The notes: generated by a model from the letters alone, not told the origin. Positions 50,101-62,692 are shown, counted from the stretch's first letter. The stretch: 64,000 nucleotides of DNA from Temnothorax longispinosus (GCF_030848805.1 NC_092363.1:11762886-11826885); one strand, 5' to 3'. Translations and numbers: made by a program.

Positions 50101-52708
50101 GGGGACCGAATCAATCCGTGACAAAGACATGGCCCACACGAAATCTTTGTCTATGGCAATCTCTTTCGCATGATTGCACGCATCGATAGCCTGTACAATC
50201 AAATCGACGGGAAGCAATGCCATACTTGTTACGGGTTTCTTGTAATACGGCCGAATGTCCCGTGAAGTTTCATCGAAACGCCGTCTCTTACGAGGACGTG
50301 GACGAGATTCGTTACTGTTTTCTGATGAATTGCTGGTTTCTGATGAATCCATGGTTTCAATATCACTAGACTCCCCATTTGTCCCTTGAGCGAATTGATA
50401 AATAATACCGACAGTGTCGTGCAAAGTATCTTTCCCGGAGCCCGTGTCAACGAAACGATCAAAATTGTCAAACGCTACGTGAGTGTTTCGTCCATTAACC
50501 GCGTCAATGCCGGCTGGTACCACTTTATTGTGTTTGTGCGCTGTGTATGTCATTTCGGTCTCTATCTCTTCTGCTAAATTGTAGCCTATCGTGTGACCGT
50601 ATCTATTGAGTATTGTAAGAACTTTTCTTGAACTTGTAATTGACTTCATGGCCAATCCAAGGGCGAGATGTTTCGATGGTTTTACTCTACCTTTTGTTAT
50701 TATGTAAATTATATCGCTGCACAAAGACCTTATCTTTACGAAATCTTCATCCGAATTTTTACGACGAATATCTGGCCCTTGAATGAGGTTGCACATGAAG
50801 TCAAACAATTTCTCGGGAATTTGGCATTCTCCACGAATGACGTCGTCTACGGTCAGATTGTCAGGCAGCCTTTTGCTTCTAAGAGATGTGACACAATTTC
50901 TCAATTCGTAAGCTACATCTTCAAATATATTTTTGTCTTTCGTGTCTAAAATCGCGGCTTTACTAGCTAATCGGGAAATGTCGACGTCACGCATGTAGAC
51001 AATTTTCTTTTGATGCGGTTCGGTTGATACCTCTACTGTGATACGGTCACCGAAAGTACTTATAATCTTACTTTCTAAATTGTCAGCACGGTAATTCTGG
51101 AAGTCCTCGACGCGTACTTTGGTTCCTCCAAACTCCAATAATAAGGCCTTGTATCGCGAAAGTAAGTCAGCGAGATACATGATTCGGTTTTTTTCGATGA
51201 TTTCCGCGGTTATGAGCGCAGAAAGAGAGTCGAATGCTGTCTTATGCAGCTCTCTATTTTCGTGCCAGTTACCGAGCTCAGAGCGCTTCTCGGTTTGCCG
51301 CTTCATCTGTACCTGATATGAGGTAAAGCAGATTGCGTGATATGCTACGGTTTCGTTGTTCTCTAATTTCGCGAGTACCCGAGTATCATTGAAAGTTTTC
51401 GCCGTTTTCTTTATCGCATCTACGATTGTTTCTGACTGCGGAAATAAAACGTAAACCCGTCGCCTACCAATTCTCTTTTCTATGTTGCCGCAAAAAAAAC
51501 ATGCCGATTTTTTGTTTGATGTAGATGACGATTCTCTTGGTGGAAGTACTTGCTCAGATGAATGATGTTGAGTCTGTGCCAATCCTGATGCATTGTTATC
51601 TGAAATATCTGATACCGATGGTTCACTCGATGCCGTTGGATCAAAAGTCGTTGATATCGCAGCAGGCGCCTCTTTTGCTGATTTTAATGGAGTTGATGCG
51701 AGTAGCGGCTAATGGAGCAAATATTTTTTGTAAATGCCCGGGAAAAAAAATATTATATATAATATTATATATTTATATATAATTATATAATTATATGTGA
51801 ACATATATAATGATATTATATAATCATATATGGAGACAAAATTCATAATATAATCATATATAATTATATATATTTATATATAATTATATATAATCTTTTT
51901 TTCTCGGGTGTTTATTTCATCAGTCATTGAAATGACAAAGATCTTTAAACACGAAAACAGTAATCAACAGAAACGAGGAGGTCGTATTATCAGTATAATC
52001 GTGATGCAGCTTTAGAATATCTCAATACCTTCTTCAAATCCTCAGACAGTGAAGTAAGAGAATGATCGTTCAGGAAATCGCTCGATTGTTCAATATAATT
52101 GTCCGAATTTTTCTCCTTTCCAACGTCAGAGGTACGTAACTGCACGTCAACAGTAGACGTACTTGGCTGTTCCTGCAAAGTAGATTTAATCAATTAAAAA
52201 ATAATCGAGGCAAAACCAATTTTTAAGCATGAATTACTTTTCTCGATTTTTTTCAAGTAATTTCGAGTAAAAAATTCAAGTAATATTCTTTTCTAAATTC
52301 AAATTAATTGCAAAGAACGCTGTTTGGTATACGTACAAGGTCATTTGACGCGGTATGTGCGCTTTGCCGATCGGGAGCCAATGGGAGTTTTGGTGCCTGT
52401 GAATATGCATCATGCTGAGTCCGGGAAATTTCATGTTATCCTCATTTTGAACAAGAAATTTTACTTACAGTTTGTGTTTTGCAGAAATTGTCGAATTCCG
52501 TCTTGTACTTCTGCTTCAAAACTGCAATTTTTTTGTAGCACGATAAATGGTAGCCGTAATTTTGTACCGACTCTATTGTCAGCTGAATGCCACCGTATTT
52601 AAAATTTTTTTTGCGACGAAACAGTAACAATAAAAAGCACTTTTTGAAAGATACATTGTTAAATGCAAGCACTGCTCCACCAGTACCGCACAGAAAACAC
52701 AAGTCCAT
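47194..52708 (-). CDS. Academ-like transposase, three exons, apparently intact
   Basis: Predicted exons: 52708-52469 (ATG, MDLCFLCG...YHLSCYKK), 52172-52029 (Ser/Asp-rich) and 51708-47194. The donors are GTAAGT and GTATTG, the acceptors are CAG and TAG, and all junctions are phase 0, giving about 1632 residues. A second Cys motif (ACFFCG ... YHAICF) opens exon 3. The last third has HEEADTRIMFH (about 48010-48035), KATDTDVLVIL (about 47945-47975) and LPAFHAFTGCDYTAAFY (about 47745-47800), which recall the XPG-I/FEN nuclease layout with clustered acidic residues and a GCDY turn. Arg/Lys-rich PRPRKRRRF near 50280 could be a nuclear signal. No stop or shift is seen. The nuclease would cut DNA during transposition (family-based inference). 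Confidence 0.75.
51740..51900. repeat. (TA)-rich palindromic tract in the transposase intron
   Basis: Repeated ATAATTATATA-type words lie within the predicted intron between exons 2 and 3. There is no coding potential. Confidence 0.6.
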
Positions 52709-53559
52709 TTTTCAAAAACAACAATTTAACTCGTAAAATGTTTAACTTGAAAAATGTTAACGTCTGCTGTCAACCTAGTTAAACACTATTGACGCATGCG
52801 TACACTGAGGGAAAAATTTTGTTGAATCAATAAAACAATTTTGCTTGGCAACATACACAGTAAAAAATAAAATATTAATCGTAACATTTTTCAAATGTCC
52901 CAGAAAGTTCACTCTAAATTTTATGTTAAAATAACTCATTCATCGTGTGTTACTTGTTGACAAATTAGAAATGTTAATTTATTGACACTATATTTTACAT
53001 TTATATGTGTTCTTTTAACTTTAAGTATAATGTAAAAATAACTTGTACAAAATGTCGATATAACACTTTGCTTCGTCTGATTTAATGTAACTCTTACGAA
53101 ATGTATATTATACATTTTATTTTGAGTTATATTAACACATTTTAGTAAATTTGATTATTTTATATGTCAAAGTTTACGATTATTTGAAAATTTACTTTAA
53201 CTTTTGTTTATGTTAAAATAACTTTAAGACGTGTTGATTTTTTGAAATAATTATGTTAAAAAAACTCAAAATAATATTCAATTTCTAAATGACATACATA
53301 AAGTGTTAGTTATCACGTTGAAAAAAATATAACACATGAAAATGTTACGAAAATAATAACATAGCTGTTGTATGTTAATTTTACATTGAAATAATAGTCA
53401 AATCTTGGTAACACAAGAAAATTTTAACATTTGGACGCACGATTTTTTACTGTGTACAATCTTCCGGTTTTATTAAATCAACAAAATTTTTTTTGAAAAA
53501 AGTAATTATTTCTCTCAGTGTACACAAAGTAACCTCTGTGTCTCTCCGCGGTCAGTCAA

Positions 53560-54038
53560 TCAGCAAGTGAGCCCGTATTGCGAGCTCGCGCAGGCGAGAC
53601 CGGGTCATTCAAATGCTGGCAACCATCAGTTGCGGCAGCTTTTACGCAGGCAACCATATTCCATCGTGTAGAGAAAAAATTTAGCTTCAATTTGTGTAAA
53701 AATTGTCGCGATACACGATGAACGTTGATAATTAACGAAAAAGGATTTTTTTGCACTTGGCTGCCAGGAGGTTGCGGCAGACTGAGAGGTGGCAACCCAT
53801 TTTTTTCGAGTTCTTTAGATCACTCTCTTTCAGATGATGCTTCATTTACTTCGCAAACAAATGAACGAAGTTGTCTAAAAAAATTTGATTAAAACAGCTT
53901 TAATTGAGGGTAGTTGCGGCAAGATTTTGCTAGGCACACCGGCCGCGATGTATGACCTGATATGTAATCTTCCATTAAAATCGCATTTTGATAAAATAAC
54001 AGATAAACGTATAAATCACGCGGCCGGATCCTAGACTA
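53560..54038. repeat. Academ-like element, right TIR
   Basis: Inverted partner of 46621-47090. Confidence 0.8.
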
Positions 54039-54182
54039 TTTTGACTAACGTTACGAACCCAAAATCATTGGAGTCCCAACGTTCGAAGCGACAAGTTCGC
54101 CAGTGAAAAAGTATAACTCTCTCATCTGACTTTTCGATTAGTGTGTGTGTGTGTCAGCCGATATTACGGAGAAATAAGAACA

Positions 54183-55025
54183 ATGGCTAGTCACAAAGAA
54201 GACGCTAATAATTCTGAGAAGCGGATGTTCACTCGCGATATTCCTGATAAAGAGATTCCCGATTAGGGACGTGACTTCGAGGGAAAAAACGAGCAATTAC
54301 ATATGCTGCTATCGACAACATATGGACTCAACAGCTCCTATACGAAGAGAATTCATGTGGGTTTGCAAGCAACATCCGAGGCAGTTTTCGTGCCGCTGGT
54401 CAAATTAACCGGCAACTGTGCGGACGGCGTTTATTTCGACAAGAAATCGTGGCAGCAGTTTCAAGAAAACATGGGACTCGTGAGCGAATATTTAAATGGA
54501 GAAAGCAAATTGAAGCCGAATTCTATCTCCATTAACAATATCTCCGTCAATTTTACTTCGGCCTACAGAGCAAGATCCATATTCCTGGCGTACAAGGAAA
54601 ACGAGAAAGATACTTCTACCAGGACGGATCAACGAACAGACGAGGAAAATTGTCCACCGACGAAGAAACGAAAAACATGCGCTGTGGCAATTGTGATGCA
54701 GAAGCCTACATTTCTCGGACTGAAAAATATTGCGAAATGTATCGATGCACATTTATTACATTTAAAATCAGTGGCCGATAATGTTAATAATTGCGCGCGT
54801 TATCTTATTAAGGAAATAGAGTTAAATCTTCCTAAAAGTTATATAGATGAGGATATTGTGAAATTAACTCTCAGAGGAAATTACAATGACATCGAGCGTA
54901 ATGTACGTACGCAAATAACCGATTTAACTTTCCTCGATATGTATTTTAATATAGTATTTTTAGAACTTATTTTGCTGCGCTTTATCGAAATCCGTCATAT
55001 AATTTTGTCGAATCGCGGATTGTAA
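54183..55025 (+). pseudogene. Terminal hypothetical gene of the Polinton, one in-frame TAG
   Basis: The ATG at 54183 opens 27 codons to a TAG at 54264-54266. The same frame then runs from the next codon to 55025. The product has a beta-rich N-terminal half (AVFVPLVKLTGNCADGVYF, then KKSWQQFQENM), a Lys-Arg patch (PTKKRKT), a short strand (VAIVMQKPTFL) and a helical region (LKNIAKCIDAHLLHLKSVA). The order strand, 'SW' helix, strand, then helix with CID/CIEA resembles the spliced gene at 6874-7672. It is the last gene before tandem repeats and the right TIR. Function is unknown. An AATAAA lies near 55120. Confidence 0.6.
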
Positions 55026-55440
55026 ATTTTATAACATTATTGTTTAAACAATTTATCTACAGCCTTACTTTATAAGCAACTAAATTGTATTTTTTCCTAT
55101 GAAGAAGAATTTGTAGTAATAAACATTTTTTTTGTAACTTATACTTTTTTCTATTTTTCTTCAATCCTCACGTTCTCCGCAACAAATTTCTTTTCTCTTA
55201 TTTTTTTCAGAATTGGTCAAAATCTACCTCGTAAATTCGAATGCGCTCAATAATAAAAACTTTTATTTAAAACGAAATAATTTTGTCCCGTCACGTACGA
55301 ACTTGTCCGTTCCTGATTTACAACATCGTTTTCGCAGGAAATAAGTATTACATGGGCAAATCTTAGAAACCAGGCGTATTTGATTATTTCGAAAACTCTT
55401 TGTCCAGACCCAAGTCCTAAAAAGAACACTGTCATAAATC
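55026..55440. other. AT-rich gap before the tandem repeats
   Basis: It holds an AATAAA near 55120. It also contains a first, diverged unit of the repeats that follow, recognisable by CCAGACCCAAGTCCTAAAAAG at 55404-55424. No gene. Confidence 0.5.
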
Positions 55441-55810
55441 ATAAAAACCCTTCGATTCAAAAAAGAGTTGGATTGTGTCACGTCTCGATACAAGCCTGGC
55501 CGTTTCTGTCCAGTCCCAAGTCCTAAAAAGAACACGTTCATAAATCATAAAAACCCTTTGATACAAAAAAAGAGTTAAATTGCGTCACGTCTCGATACAA
55601 GCCTGGCCGTTTCTGTCCAGTCCCAAGTTTTAAAAAGAACACGTTCATAAATCATAAAAACCCTTTGATACAAAAAAAAAAGTTGGATTGCGTCACGTCT
55701 CGATACAAGCCTGGCCGTTTCTGTCCAGACCCAAGTCCTAAAAGAACACGGACATAAATCATAAAAACCCTTCGATACAAAAAAGGGTTCGATTGCGTCA
55801 CGTCTCGATA
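55440..55810. repeat. About 120-bp tandem repeats inside the right TIR
   Basis: Units contain GCGTCACGTCTCGATACAAG, CCTGGCCGTTTCTGTCCAG and CTAAAAAGAACACG followed by TTCATAAATCATAAAAACCC; about three and a half copies are present. Repeats next to a Polinton terminus parallel those at 7785-8255. Confidence 0.75.
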
Positions 55811-56673
55811 CGAGCCTGTCCGTTCTTGTTTTACTCACTCATTTCTCCAGGAAATAAGACTCACGTATTTGATTATTTTGTAAACTCTTTTTCCAGACTC
55901 AAGTCCTAAAAACACGGTCATAAATCGTGAAAACTATTCTCTAAAAACGACATATGCGCGTCACGTCACAAAGCGAACCTGTCCGTTCTTGTTTCCCCTC
56001 CCCTCGAGGCAAAACGCTCTTAAAAATTCCACTTTCCGTTTTCGGCATCTTAGCATCATATCCTTTTTTGAGCTTAGCGTCGTCTACCACGTGCTCCCGC
56101 CAAAATGGCGCTGGCCGGCTCTTCCGCTATTTTTCCGCGTGACTTCAGCGTCGTCCACCACGTGCAGGCCCAAAAAGACGCTGGAGCCTTTAGGCGGGAG
56201 AGCCAATCAGACGCTGGGTAGGTATGAGGTATCCAATAAAAATGCGCCATTTAGTTACTATTTAGAATCCGACATTTTTGTTTTGTAGTCGTCCACCACG
56301 TGCAGACCCAAAAAAAAGTCACTAGACACTAGACACCCTAGGCGGGAGAGCCAATCAGACGCTGGGTAGGTATGGGGTATCCAATCAAAACGCTCTATTT
56401 GAATCCGCCATTTTTGACTCGTAGTCTTCCACCACGTGCAGTCCCCAAAAAAGTCACTAGACACTAGGCACCTCAGGGAGGGGAGGACTAATCAGACGCT
56501 GGGTAGGTATGGGGTATCCAATCAAATCGCTCCATTTTACCCCCACTCCTCACGCGGCAGCCAATCAGAGCGCTCCGAGGTCACGTGGGGAGACCGTCTG
56601 GCCACGTTTCTGGCGCCGGAGGGGTCGGTGGAGAGGGTTTGTTTTGACGCCCCATACCTACCCACTTACTACT
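55811..56673. repeat. Polinton right terminal inverted repeat
   Basis: About 863 bp, mirrored from 30367-31262, ending CCTACCCACTTACTACT. Confidence 0.88.
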
Positions 56674-56679
56674 CCCAAT
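56674..56679. repeat. Polinton target-site duplication, right copy (CCCAAT)
   Basis: CCCAAT follows the right TIR. Its last five bases (CCAAT) also form the left target duplication of the BEL/Pao element; the other copy of CCAAT is at 63228-63232, before the rest of the Penelope gene. Confidence 0.9.
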
Positions 56680-57214
56680 TGTTTCGGCAGCAGGTAGACG
56701 GCACAACGATTAGATAAAAGAGCGACACTTGTAAATTAAGTTTAACTGTCCAAATTTAATATTTACAATATATACAGTTCAATAAAGATTACTTTTTCTA
56801 CAAAGAAACTGATTTTAGGAGCAAGCGAAATACACAGAGGCTACCGCGCGGATCAGCGAATTTGCAAAAAGAATCGCGCGCTATCCGGTCCGGCTTTTAT
56901 ACCAAAAAGGTTCGAGAACCTTCGAGGGATCAGGAAGGGGACGCACTATTGTCTCAGCAAAACGTCGAGAAATTTTTGCTTCCAAAATCGCCGTTGTTTG
57001 TTATTTCACGAGTGACTGAGTTTTAATCCAAAGTACTCGTGATAATCACGTCGGTTGGTTCGCTAAGTTTAAACGCGTCGCCGCGATAGGTGGAGAGCGG
57101 TGCCGCACATAATGCGCGCCGCTCGTCTCATTGGGCGCGCGAGGCCAAGTGACGCTACCTATTGTCACGCCGAATTACGACTTGGTACAGCGTTTACAAT
57201 GCGGTTCCGTAACA
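56680..57214 (-). repeat. BEL 3' LTR
   Basis: 535 bp; contains an AATAAAG signal and many differences from the other LTR. Confidence 0.9.
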
Positions 57215-57890
57215 TTCCGCCCGCCCCATTAATGATCTAACGAAATTAAGTCCGATGTCGCGTGTACTAGCGACGCGAGTAAATGATCGGCGCTACTATT
57301 TATGCGAATAAATGTGAGATGTAAACATGAGTGCAGTCAATCAAGTGAAGGGACCGAAGCATTATTATCGTGAATGAACGTAATAATTCGCAAACTTTAT
57401 TAAATAGTTGAATAGTCAGTACGTGAGGTGTGCTCCCTAAGTTGTCGAGCTGTGGCGAACGTAAGTATGCACCCGAAAAAAGGTAAACGCACGCGGAAGT
57501 TAATGGTATGTACGACGAGTTTGTGAATCAATTGTTAATGCAATAAGCCTTTAAGTTTTAAAAGAAGCTAAAGAGATAGAATGTCCGCATATCACGCGTG
57601 AGGGTCATCGTCAGGGCACGGAAGGAGGACGAGCTTTGTCACGAGCTGAGTGAATTCCGACGAGGCTGTCTTGACAGTGACGACTCGAGTTAACCCATCG
57701 TCGCCAGATGAATTTTGGTAATCCTTGCCAAAAGCCATTTGGTTGGCGGCGTGGCTTTACTGCGGATTAGACACAGGCGCCCGACGGTGACCTCCTGATT
57801 GACCTTCTACCACTTTGGCCGCTGGGTGAAGGTATGTATGTACTCCTTTGACCACCGATCCCAAAAATGGTCTCTCATGTATTGCAATAA
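57215..57890. other. BEL 3' untranslated region, no gene
   Basis: The region lies between the integrase remains and the LTR. Only the polypurine tract at its left end is identifiable. Confidence 0.5.
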
Positions 57891-57893
57891 TTG

Positions 57894-60800
57894 CTAACAG
57901 GTCAAGTAAGTGCTCTTTGCTTCTAGGAGAGACGGCTCTGGAACAGCAACAACAGCGGAACCTACAAGAAAGTGGCCAGGAGCTAATGCGGTGATATCAT
58001 CAGGGTCGTTCGACAATGCTTGAATGGACCGGGAGTTCAAGCATGCCTCTATTTGAGCTAAGAGCATGGACAGCTCTTTGAAGGTAAGTGTCGACTCCCC
58101 CAACACTCTTCGCAGGTGGTGTTTCACGGATTTCACCGCTGTCTCCCAAACTCCGCCAAAGTGCGGAGCCGATGGTGGATTAAAGCGCCACTGGACACGG
58201 TCTGAAGCCACAGAGGAGCAAATGCGGTGAGGAGCAAATGCCTCGACACTGCTGGCTTTGAAGAGGGCCCTGAGCTGAGAATCAGCGTCTACAAAGTTAG
58301 TGCCGCAGTCGGAGTACACCACTTGGCAAAGACCTCGTCGGGAGACAAAGCGCTTGAAAGCAGCAATGAAGCCCTCAGCCGTGTAATCTAAGACGACGTC
58401 CAAGTACACTGCCTTTGTGCTTAAGCACACAAAGATGATGAGAAACGCTTTGTACGCTTTGTGTCCACGCCCCTTTGATGTACGCATCATGACAGGGCCC
58501 GCGTAGTCCACTCCGGTGTGTTGGAACGGTCGTGAAGAAGTGACCCGTGGTTGCGGAAGGTCACCCATGAGCTGGTTCGGTGATGCCGCCCGCCATCGCA
58601 CACACGGAAGGCAGCGATGGATATACCGCTTTACTGCTGCACGCCCCTCCAGAATTTTCGTCTAAGAGCACTTAGCGTGAGTTTCACGCCATCGTAGAGC
58701 ACTCTCTTATGATAGGCCTCTATGATTAGCTTGGTGAGGCGCGAGGCAGCTGGCAAGATGATCGGATGCCTCTCGTCATAGGCCAGAAGTGCAGGCTTGA
58801 GACGCCCCCTCCCACTCGCAGGACGCCTTGCGGGTCGACAAAAAGATGCAGTTTGGCGAGAGATGTCCGATGCTTCAGCGGCTTTTGGTTGGTACCGTCC
58901 GCTAATTCCTCTTTGTAGTTTGCAGTTTTAACCTTGCGGATCCAGACCAATAATGCTGTGTCAAGCTCGTCTGCCGTCAGAGTCCAGCCAGCTCGGATCG
59001 TCCCCTCTTGTGGTTTCTCTTGGTCAGCCGGGCATCGTGCCTGGAGAGCCCGTCAACACCAGGCGGTAATACGCAGCAGCTTTTCTAGCGATGAGTATCG
59101 CAGCAACAGTTCAAGCTCGGCTTCCGCTGTAGGTCCAGCCGCCACATGGATCGTGCGTTGCTCGGGCATTGCGTCAGCGCTCGGGGGCTTGACCGATGCC
59201 GGCCGCGGACCGGCTGTGGTAGTAAGCCATGGAGGTCCTCTCCACCACAATTAGTAGTCCACCAGTTGTCTCGGGGCCAGACCACGGGAAGCACAGTCAG
59301 CAAGATTGTCCTTTTTTGCCACGTGGTGCTATCGCGCGGATGGAAGTGTCGTCTGGATATTCGTCACGCGGTTGGCCACGAAAGTTTTCCACCGCCCTGG
59401 GTGAGACCTAATCCAGGCGAGAACAACCTCGGAGTCGGACCATAAGTGAGCTGGAACCGTGAGCTGAAAAACAGTAAGCGTGTGTTTGGTGAGTTTCGTT
59501 AAGAGATCCGCGGCGCAGAGTTCTAATCTGGCTAAGGAGATTTTCTTTATCGGTGCGACCTTTGTCTTCGCGCACACCAGAGTAGTGACAATGCCCTCCT
59601 CTGTTTCAGCACGCAGGTGGAACACCGCCACATACGCCTACTCGGAGGCGTTCGCGAATCCGTGTAGCTCGAGCAAGCTCACGGGCAGTCCGTGTTTCAC
59701 CCAACGTGGAATCCGCATCCTCGTGGCATCCTCGGCGGGCATTGGAGTATCCCAATCGATCCCCTGCATTTATGCAGCCTAGATGAACAACTTATTGTTA
59801 GTCCGGATCACTACCGGAGCGAGCCAGCCTAATGGGTCGAACAGCTGTGCCGTAAGTGATACTGTTCATTTGGCTTGCGGCGTCTCCTTCGCTTTAATGA
59901 TGAATGAGAAGTCATCTCTACCAGGATTCCAGTGAACTCTGAGGATTGGGACTCCTGGAATTGCCAAGGTCGCTGGGCATCCTGAAGTCGGTCGTCGGGT
60001 GGAATGCCTTGTAACAGAGCCGCGTCATTAGCAGCTTATTTTTTCAGCGGGAAGCCGCCCGCCTTGCAAATGTTTATCAACTCGTCTCGTTTTTCGATTG
60101 CCTTAGCGAGTGTGGAGGCACCCGAGGCGACGTCGTCGACGTATCTGCTACGGCTACGCCGAAGTGTCTATCGGGAACCGAGCTTTCTCATCTTCGGCAA
60201 GCTGATCTAGCGTACGGACAGCGAGGAACGGAGCACACGCCAATCCGTAAGTAATCGTGTTTAGTATGTATTTTAGGATAGTCATCTGAGGATTGTAACG
60301 CCACACAATCCGTTGTAGATCACGGTCCTCCGGGTGTACCAGGATCTGACGGTTTGACGATGTCGGTGACAAAGTAAAGTGACGTAAAGATACCACCGCC
60401 AGGGGAGGAGTATGTCTGATAGAGCCGACAGTAGGTTGGGTCCTACCAGCAGATGATCGTGCAACGACGCTCCCGAGGGCAATGAAGAGGAGCCGTTGAA
60501 CACAATCCGAAGTGTGGTGGTGGTACTCGCTGCCTTTACGCCATGATGTGGGAGCTAGCATACCCTACGAGGAGCACCCTTGTATTTCTCAACGGGTATC
60601 ATGTGTTGAAGTAATTCGTAGTCCTGCATGAATTGAACATATTGCTGTCGCAGTTCGACATCACGCTGGAATCGTGCCTCCATCCGGAACAGTGAGCGTA
60701 CGGCATTGTGACGCGTCCCCGAGAGGTCTGGCAGGGAACTTCTCAGAGGCAACCGCACGGTGTACCTGCCGTCGGAGGAACGAGAGTGAGTGTTAAGGAA

Positions 60801-62589
60801 CAAGTCCTCGCAGGCCTGTTCATCTGGAGTGAGGGGGGCCGCGGCTCGCGGCAGCTCCTCCTGCTCCCAGAAGGAGGAGCTGCCGGGTTCTCGAGGGCCA
60901 CCCTTACGGACACCCTCCTGCAGTATGGTAAAGAAGACTTCCGCACCGAGCAACAGCTCAATGGGCTCGTTTGAAGCATACTCCGGATCGGCCAAAGTCA
61001 AGCCCGTCAGATGGGCCCACGGATTCGCCTTGACCTTCGTCGCTCCCGTATACGCCGTCAGACGAGGCAGAATAAGCGCGTGTACTGAAATCTGGGTATT
61101 CCTTGTTGACGGTAAGATCGCGACATTTAAGGCCCCACGCGAAACACCGGTCTGTTGCCCGCCGATGCCGAATACTCTGACTGTTGTAACCACGCGTTTT
61201 AGTCGAAAGCGTTGAGCGAGCGACTCGGATACGAACGATGCTTCGGAGCCCTGGTCCACCAACGCGCGCACGGAATTGAGCGCACCAAACCAGTCGGCTA
61301 CCCGAACTCGTGCTGTCGCGAGAATAATAGTCTGTCCCGAGGTTGACAGAGGTTGTGCCGCATGTGACGTCGTGGCGGGAAATGTCTCCTTGACAGTTTG
61401 GTTCGCATCGTGCAGGGACGAGTGATGCTTCTCTCCGCAAACTGAACAGGTACGCTTTGAAGGGCAATCGGCCACTCGGTGTTTGCCGGACAATTTATAC
61501 ACAAGTTGTTGGCTTCGACAAATTGTTTTCGCTCGTTTGCAGATTTCGCTTTGTAGGTCGCGCACACCATAATAAAGTGATTGCCGTGACAAAAGAGACA
61601 GGAGCTTTTACTCTTAGGTCGTTCTTTATTTCCCGCATGATGTGCGCGCGCAGTTCGCGAAGTGGTATCTGACTTGGTCGCGTTGCTCTTACTCTTAACT
61701 CCCTGAACGGCCTCCAAGGTATGCAGACGGCGTTCGAGAAATTGCTTAAGCGACGTGTAATTCGGAGGAACTGAGGTATCGTTTAACAAATTCTCCCATT
61801 CGCACCGCGACCGAGCATCCAGCATTTCTACCGCGAGAAACACGAACAAATCTTCGGAGCTCGTGATAGGTCGACCGATCCCTTCGAGCGCTCCGACCGT
61901 ACTAGTCACTCGGTGGTATAATTTACGTAGATCTGTAGCTGACTCACCCTTCATCTTCATAAATGACGTAAACGTGGAGTAGACCGACCTCACCAGCAGC
62001 CGCTTGTTTTCGTAGAATTCCTGCAGTGCCAACCACCGAATGCCGCTCGACCAAAGTTCTCCGCGGTGGTAGGAATGTTCTTGACCAATTGCTCCGCTTC
62101 TCCTTTCAGACACGCCTTCAGGTAATAAAGCCTTTCCACGTCGATGACGGCTGCATCGCGACCGATGAGGGACACAAAGAGATCTCGGAATGAGAACCAA
62201 TCCTCGTACTTCCCGGTGAAGCTCAGCAGCTGGATACGTGGTAATGTCGTCTTGGAATTGGCGGTGTCCCCTGGTGTGGGCTTGTGTTCCTTCGCTCCGG
62301 GTAAGGTTTCCTCCACTTCGAGCAGCATCGATCTCTGGTACACATAAACGTTTTCGGCTTGCTCGAAAAGGTCTTCTTTCAGGTAAGTGTGTTCAGTGAG
62401 GTTCTTTCCGTAATCTTTGAGGAGGATCTCGTGATTGCGTTCGAACTTCTCCCACTTGGTGTCGAGGACCTTGAGAGGTAAAGCAATGAGCGCTCGAGTA
62501 ATTTTAGCTGCTCCCGCTTTCTTTAGGTTATCATACGTGCGGGTCATGCGCGCGTACAATTCATGTTGCGCCGCAATTAACTGCTCCAT
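57894..62589 (-). pseudogene. BEL/Pao Gag-Pol remains
   Basis: From ATG at 62589 (Gag: LYARMTRTYDNLKKA) the order is Gag with a 'PRIQLLSFTGKYEDWFSFRDL' type region, a zinc-knuckle pair (CLFCHGNHFIMVC, later CINCP) near 61480-61600, aspartic protease (VRALVDQGSEASFVS, about 61230), reverse transcriptase (NTITYGLACAPFLAVRTL, about 60210), RNase H (LELCAADLLTKL, LWSDSEVVLAWI, about 59440) and integrase (HTGVDYAGPVMM, SDCGTNFV, APHFGGVWE, 57894-58530). This is the BEL/Pao order, RT before integrase. Reading requires several frame changes between these blocks, and stops interrupt others, so it is inactive. Confidence 0.88.
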
Positions 62590-62672
62590 TTTCTGTTTTT
62601 CTTAAGAGTCACCTCAATTAATCGGCTGGGCCTCTTGAAAAAATGAGAAGAGATTGCCGGACAGGAAATGAT

Positions 62673-62690
62673 ATCCGGCTCAAAGGACCA
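62673..62690 (-). promoter_or_regulatory. BEL primer-binding site (tRNA 3' end match)
   Basis: The plus strand reads ATCCGGCTCAAAGGACCA two bases outside the 5' LTR. It has the form of a tRNA 3' end including CCA. I cannot name the tRNA with confidence. Confidence 0.6.
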
Positions 62691-62692
62691 AA

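Larger units (their letters stand above)
46621..54038 (-). mobile_element. 7.4-kb Academ-like DNA transposon with long TIRs
   Basis: Inverted ends of about 450 bp (46621-47090 and about 53560-54038) start TAGTACGAGATCCGGCCGCG and TAGTCTAGGATCCGGCCGCG. They share GGCAAGATTTTGC-type words, AGGTTGCCACCTCTCAGTCT and ATGGTTGCCAGCATTTGAAT. Between them is one three-exon gene encoding a large protein with N-terminal Cys motifs and an XPG/FEN-like region. That combination is reported for the Academ superfamily. Few differences between the TIRs and an intact gene suggest a fairly young insertion into the Polinton. Confidence 0.72.
30367..56673. mobile_element. Polinton/Maverick element, 26.3 kb with nested insertions
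   Basis: The element starts and ends with AGTAGTAAGTGGGTAGGTAT as inverted copies (TIRs about 0.9 kb) and is flanked by CCCAAT. Taking out the Copia (32044-36742) and Academ-like (46621-54038) elements leaves about 14.2 kb. Minus-strand gene order from right to left: acidic spliced protein, ATPase, small basic protein, SVPKTYR protein, integrase, penton, minor capsid, major capsid, exonuclease-like, protease; one plus-strand gene lies near the right end. Most genes carry lesions. No PolB gene is visible. The element sits inside a Penelope gene whose frame is continuous across it. Confidence 0.92.

Noticed and set aside
55247..55838. Several minus-strand frames with repeated residues
   Set aside because: Arise from the 120-bp tandem repeats inside the Polinton TIR.
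60708..61215. Plus-strand frames within the BEL element
   Set aside because: Antisense shadows of the minus-strand protease/Gag region.
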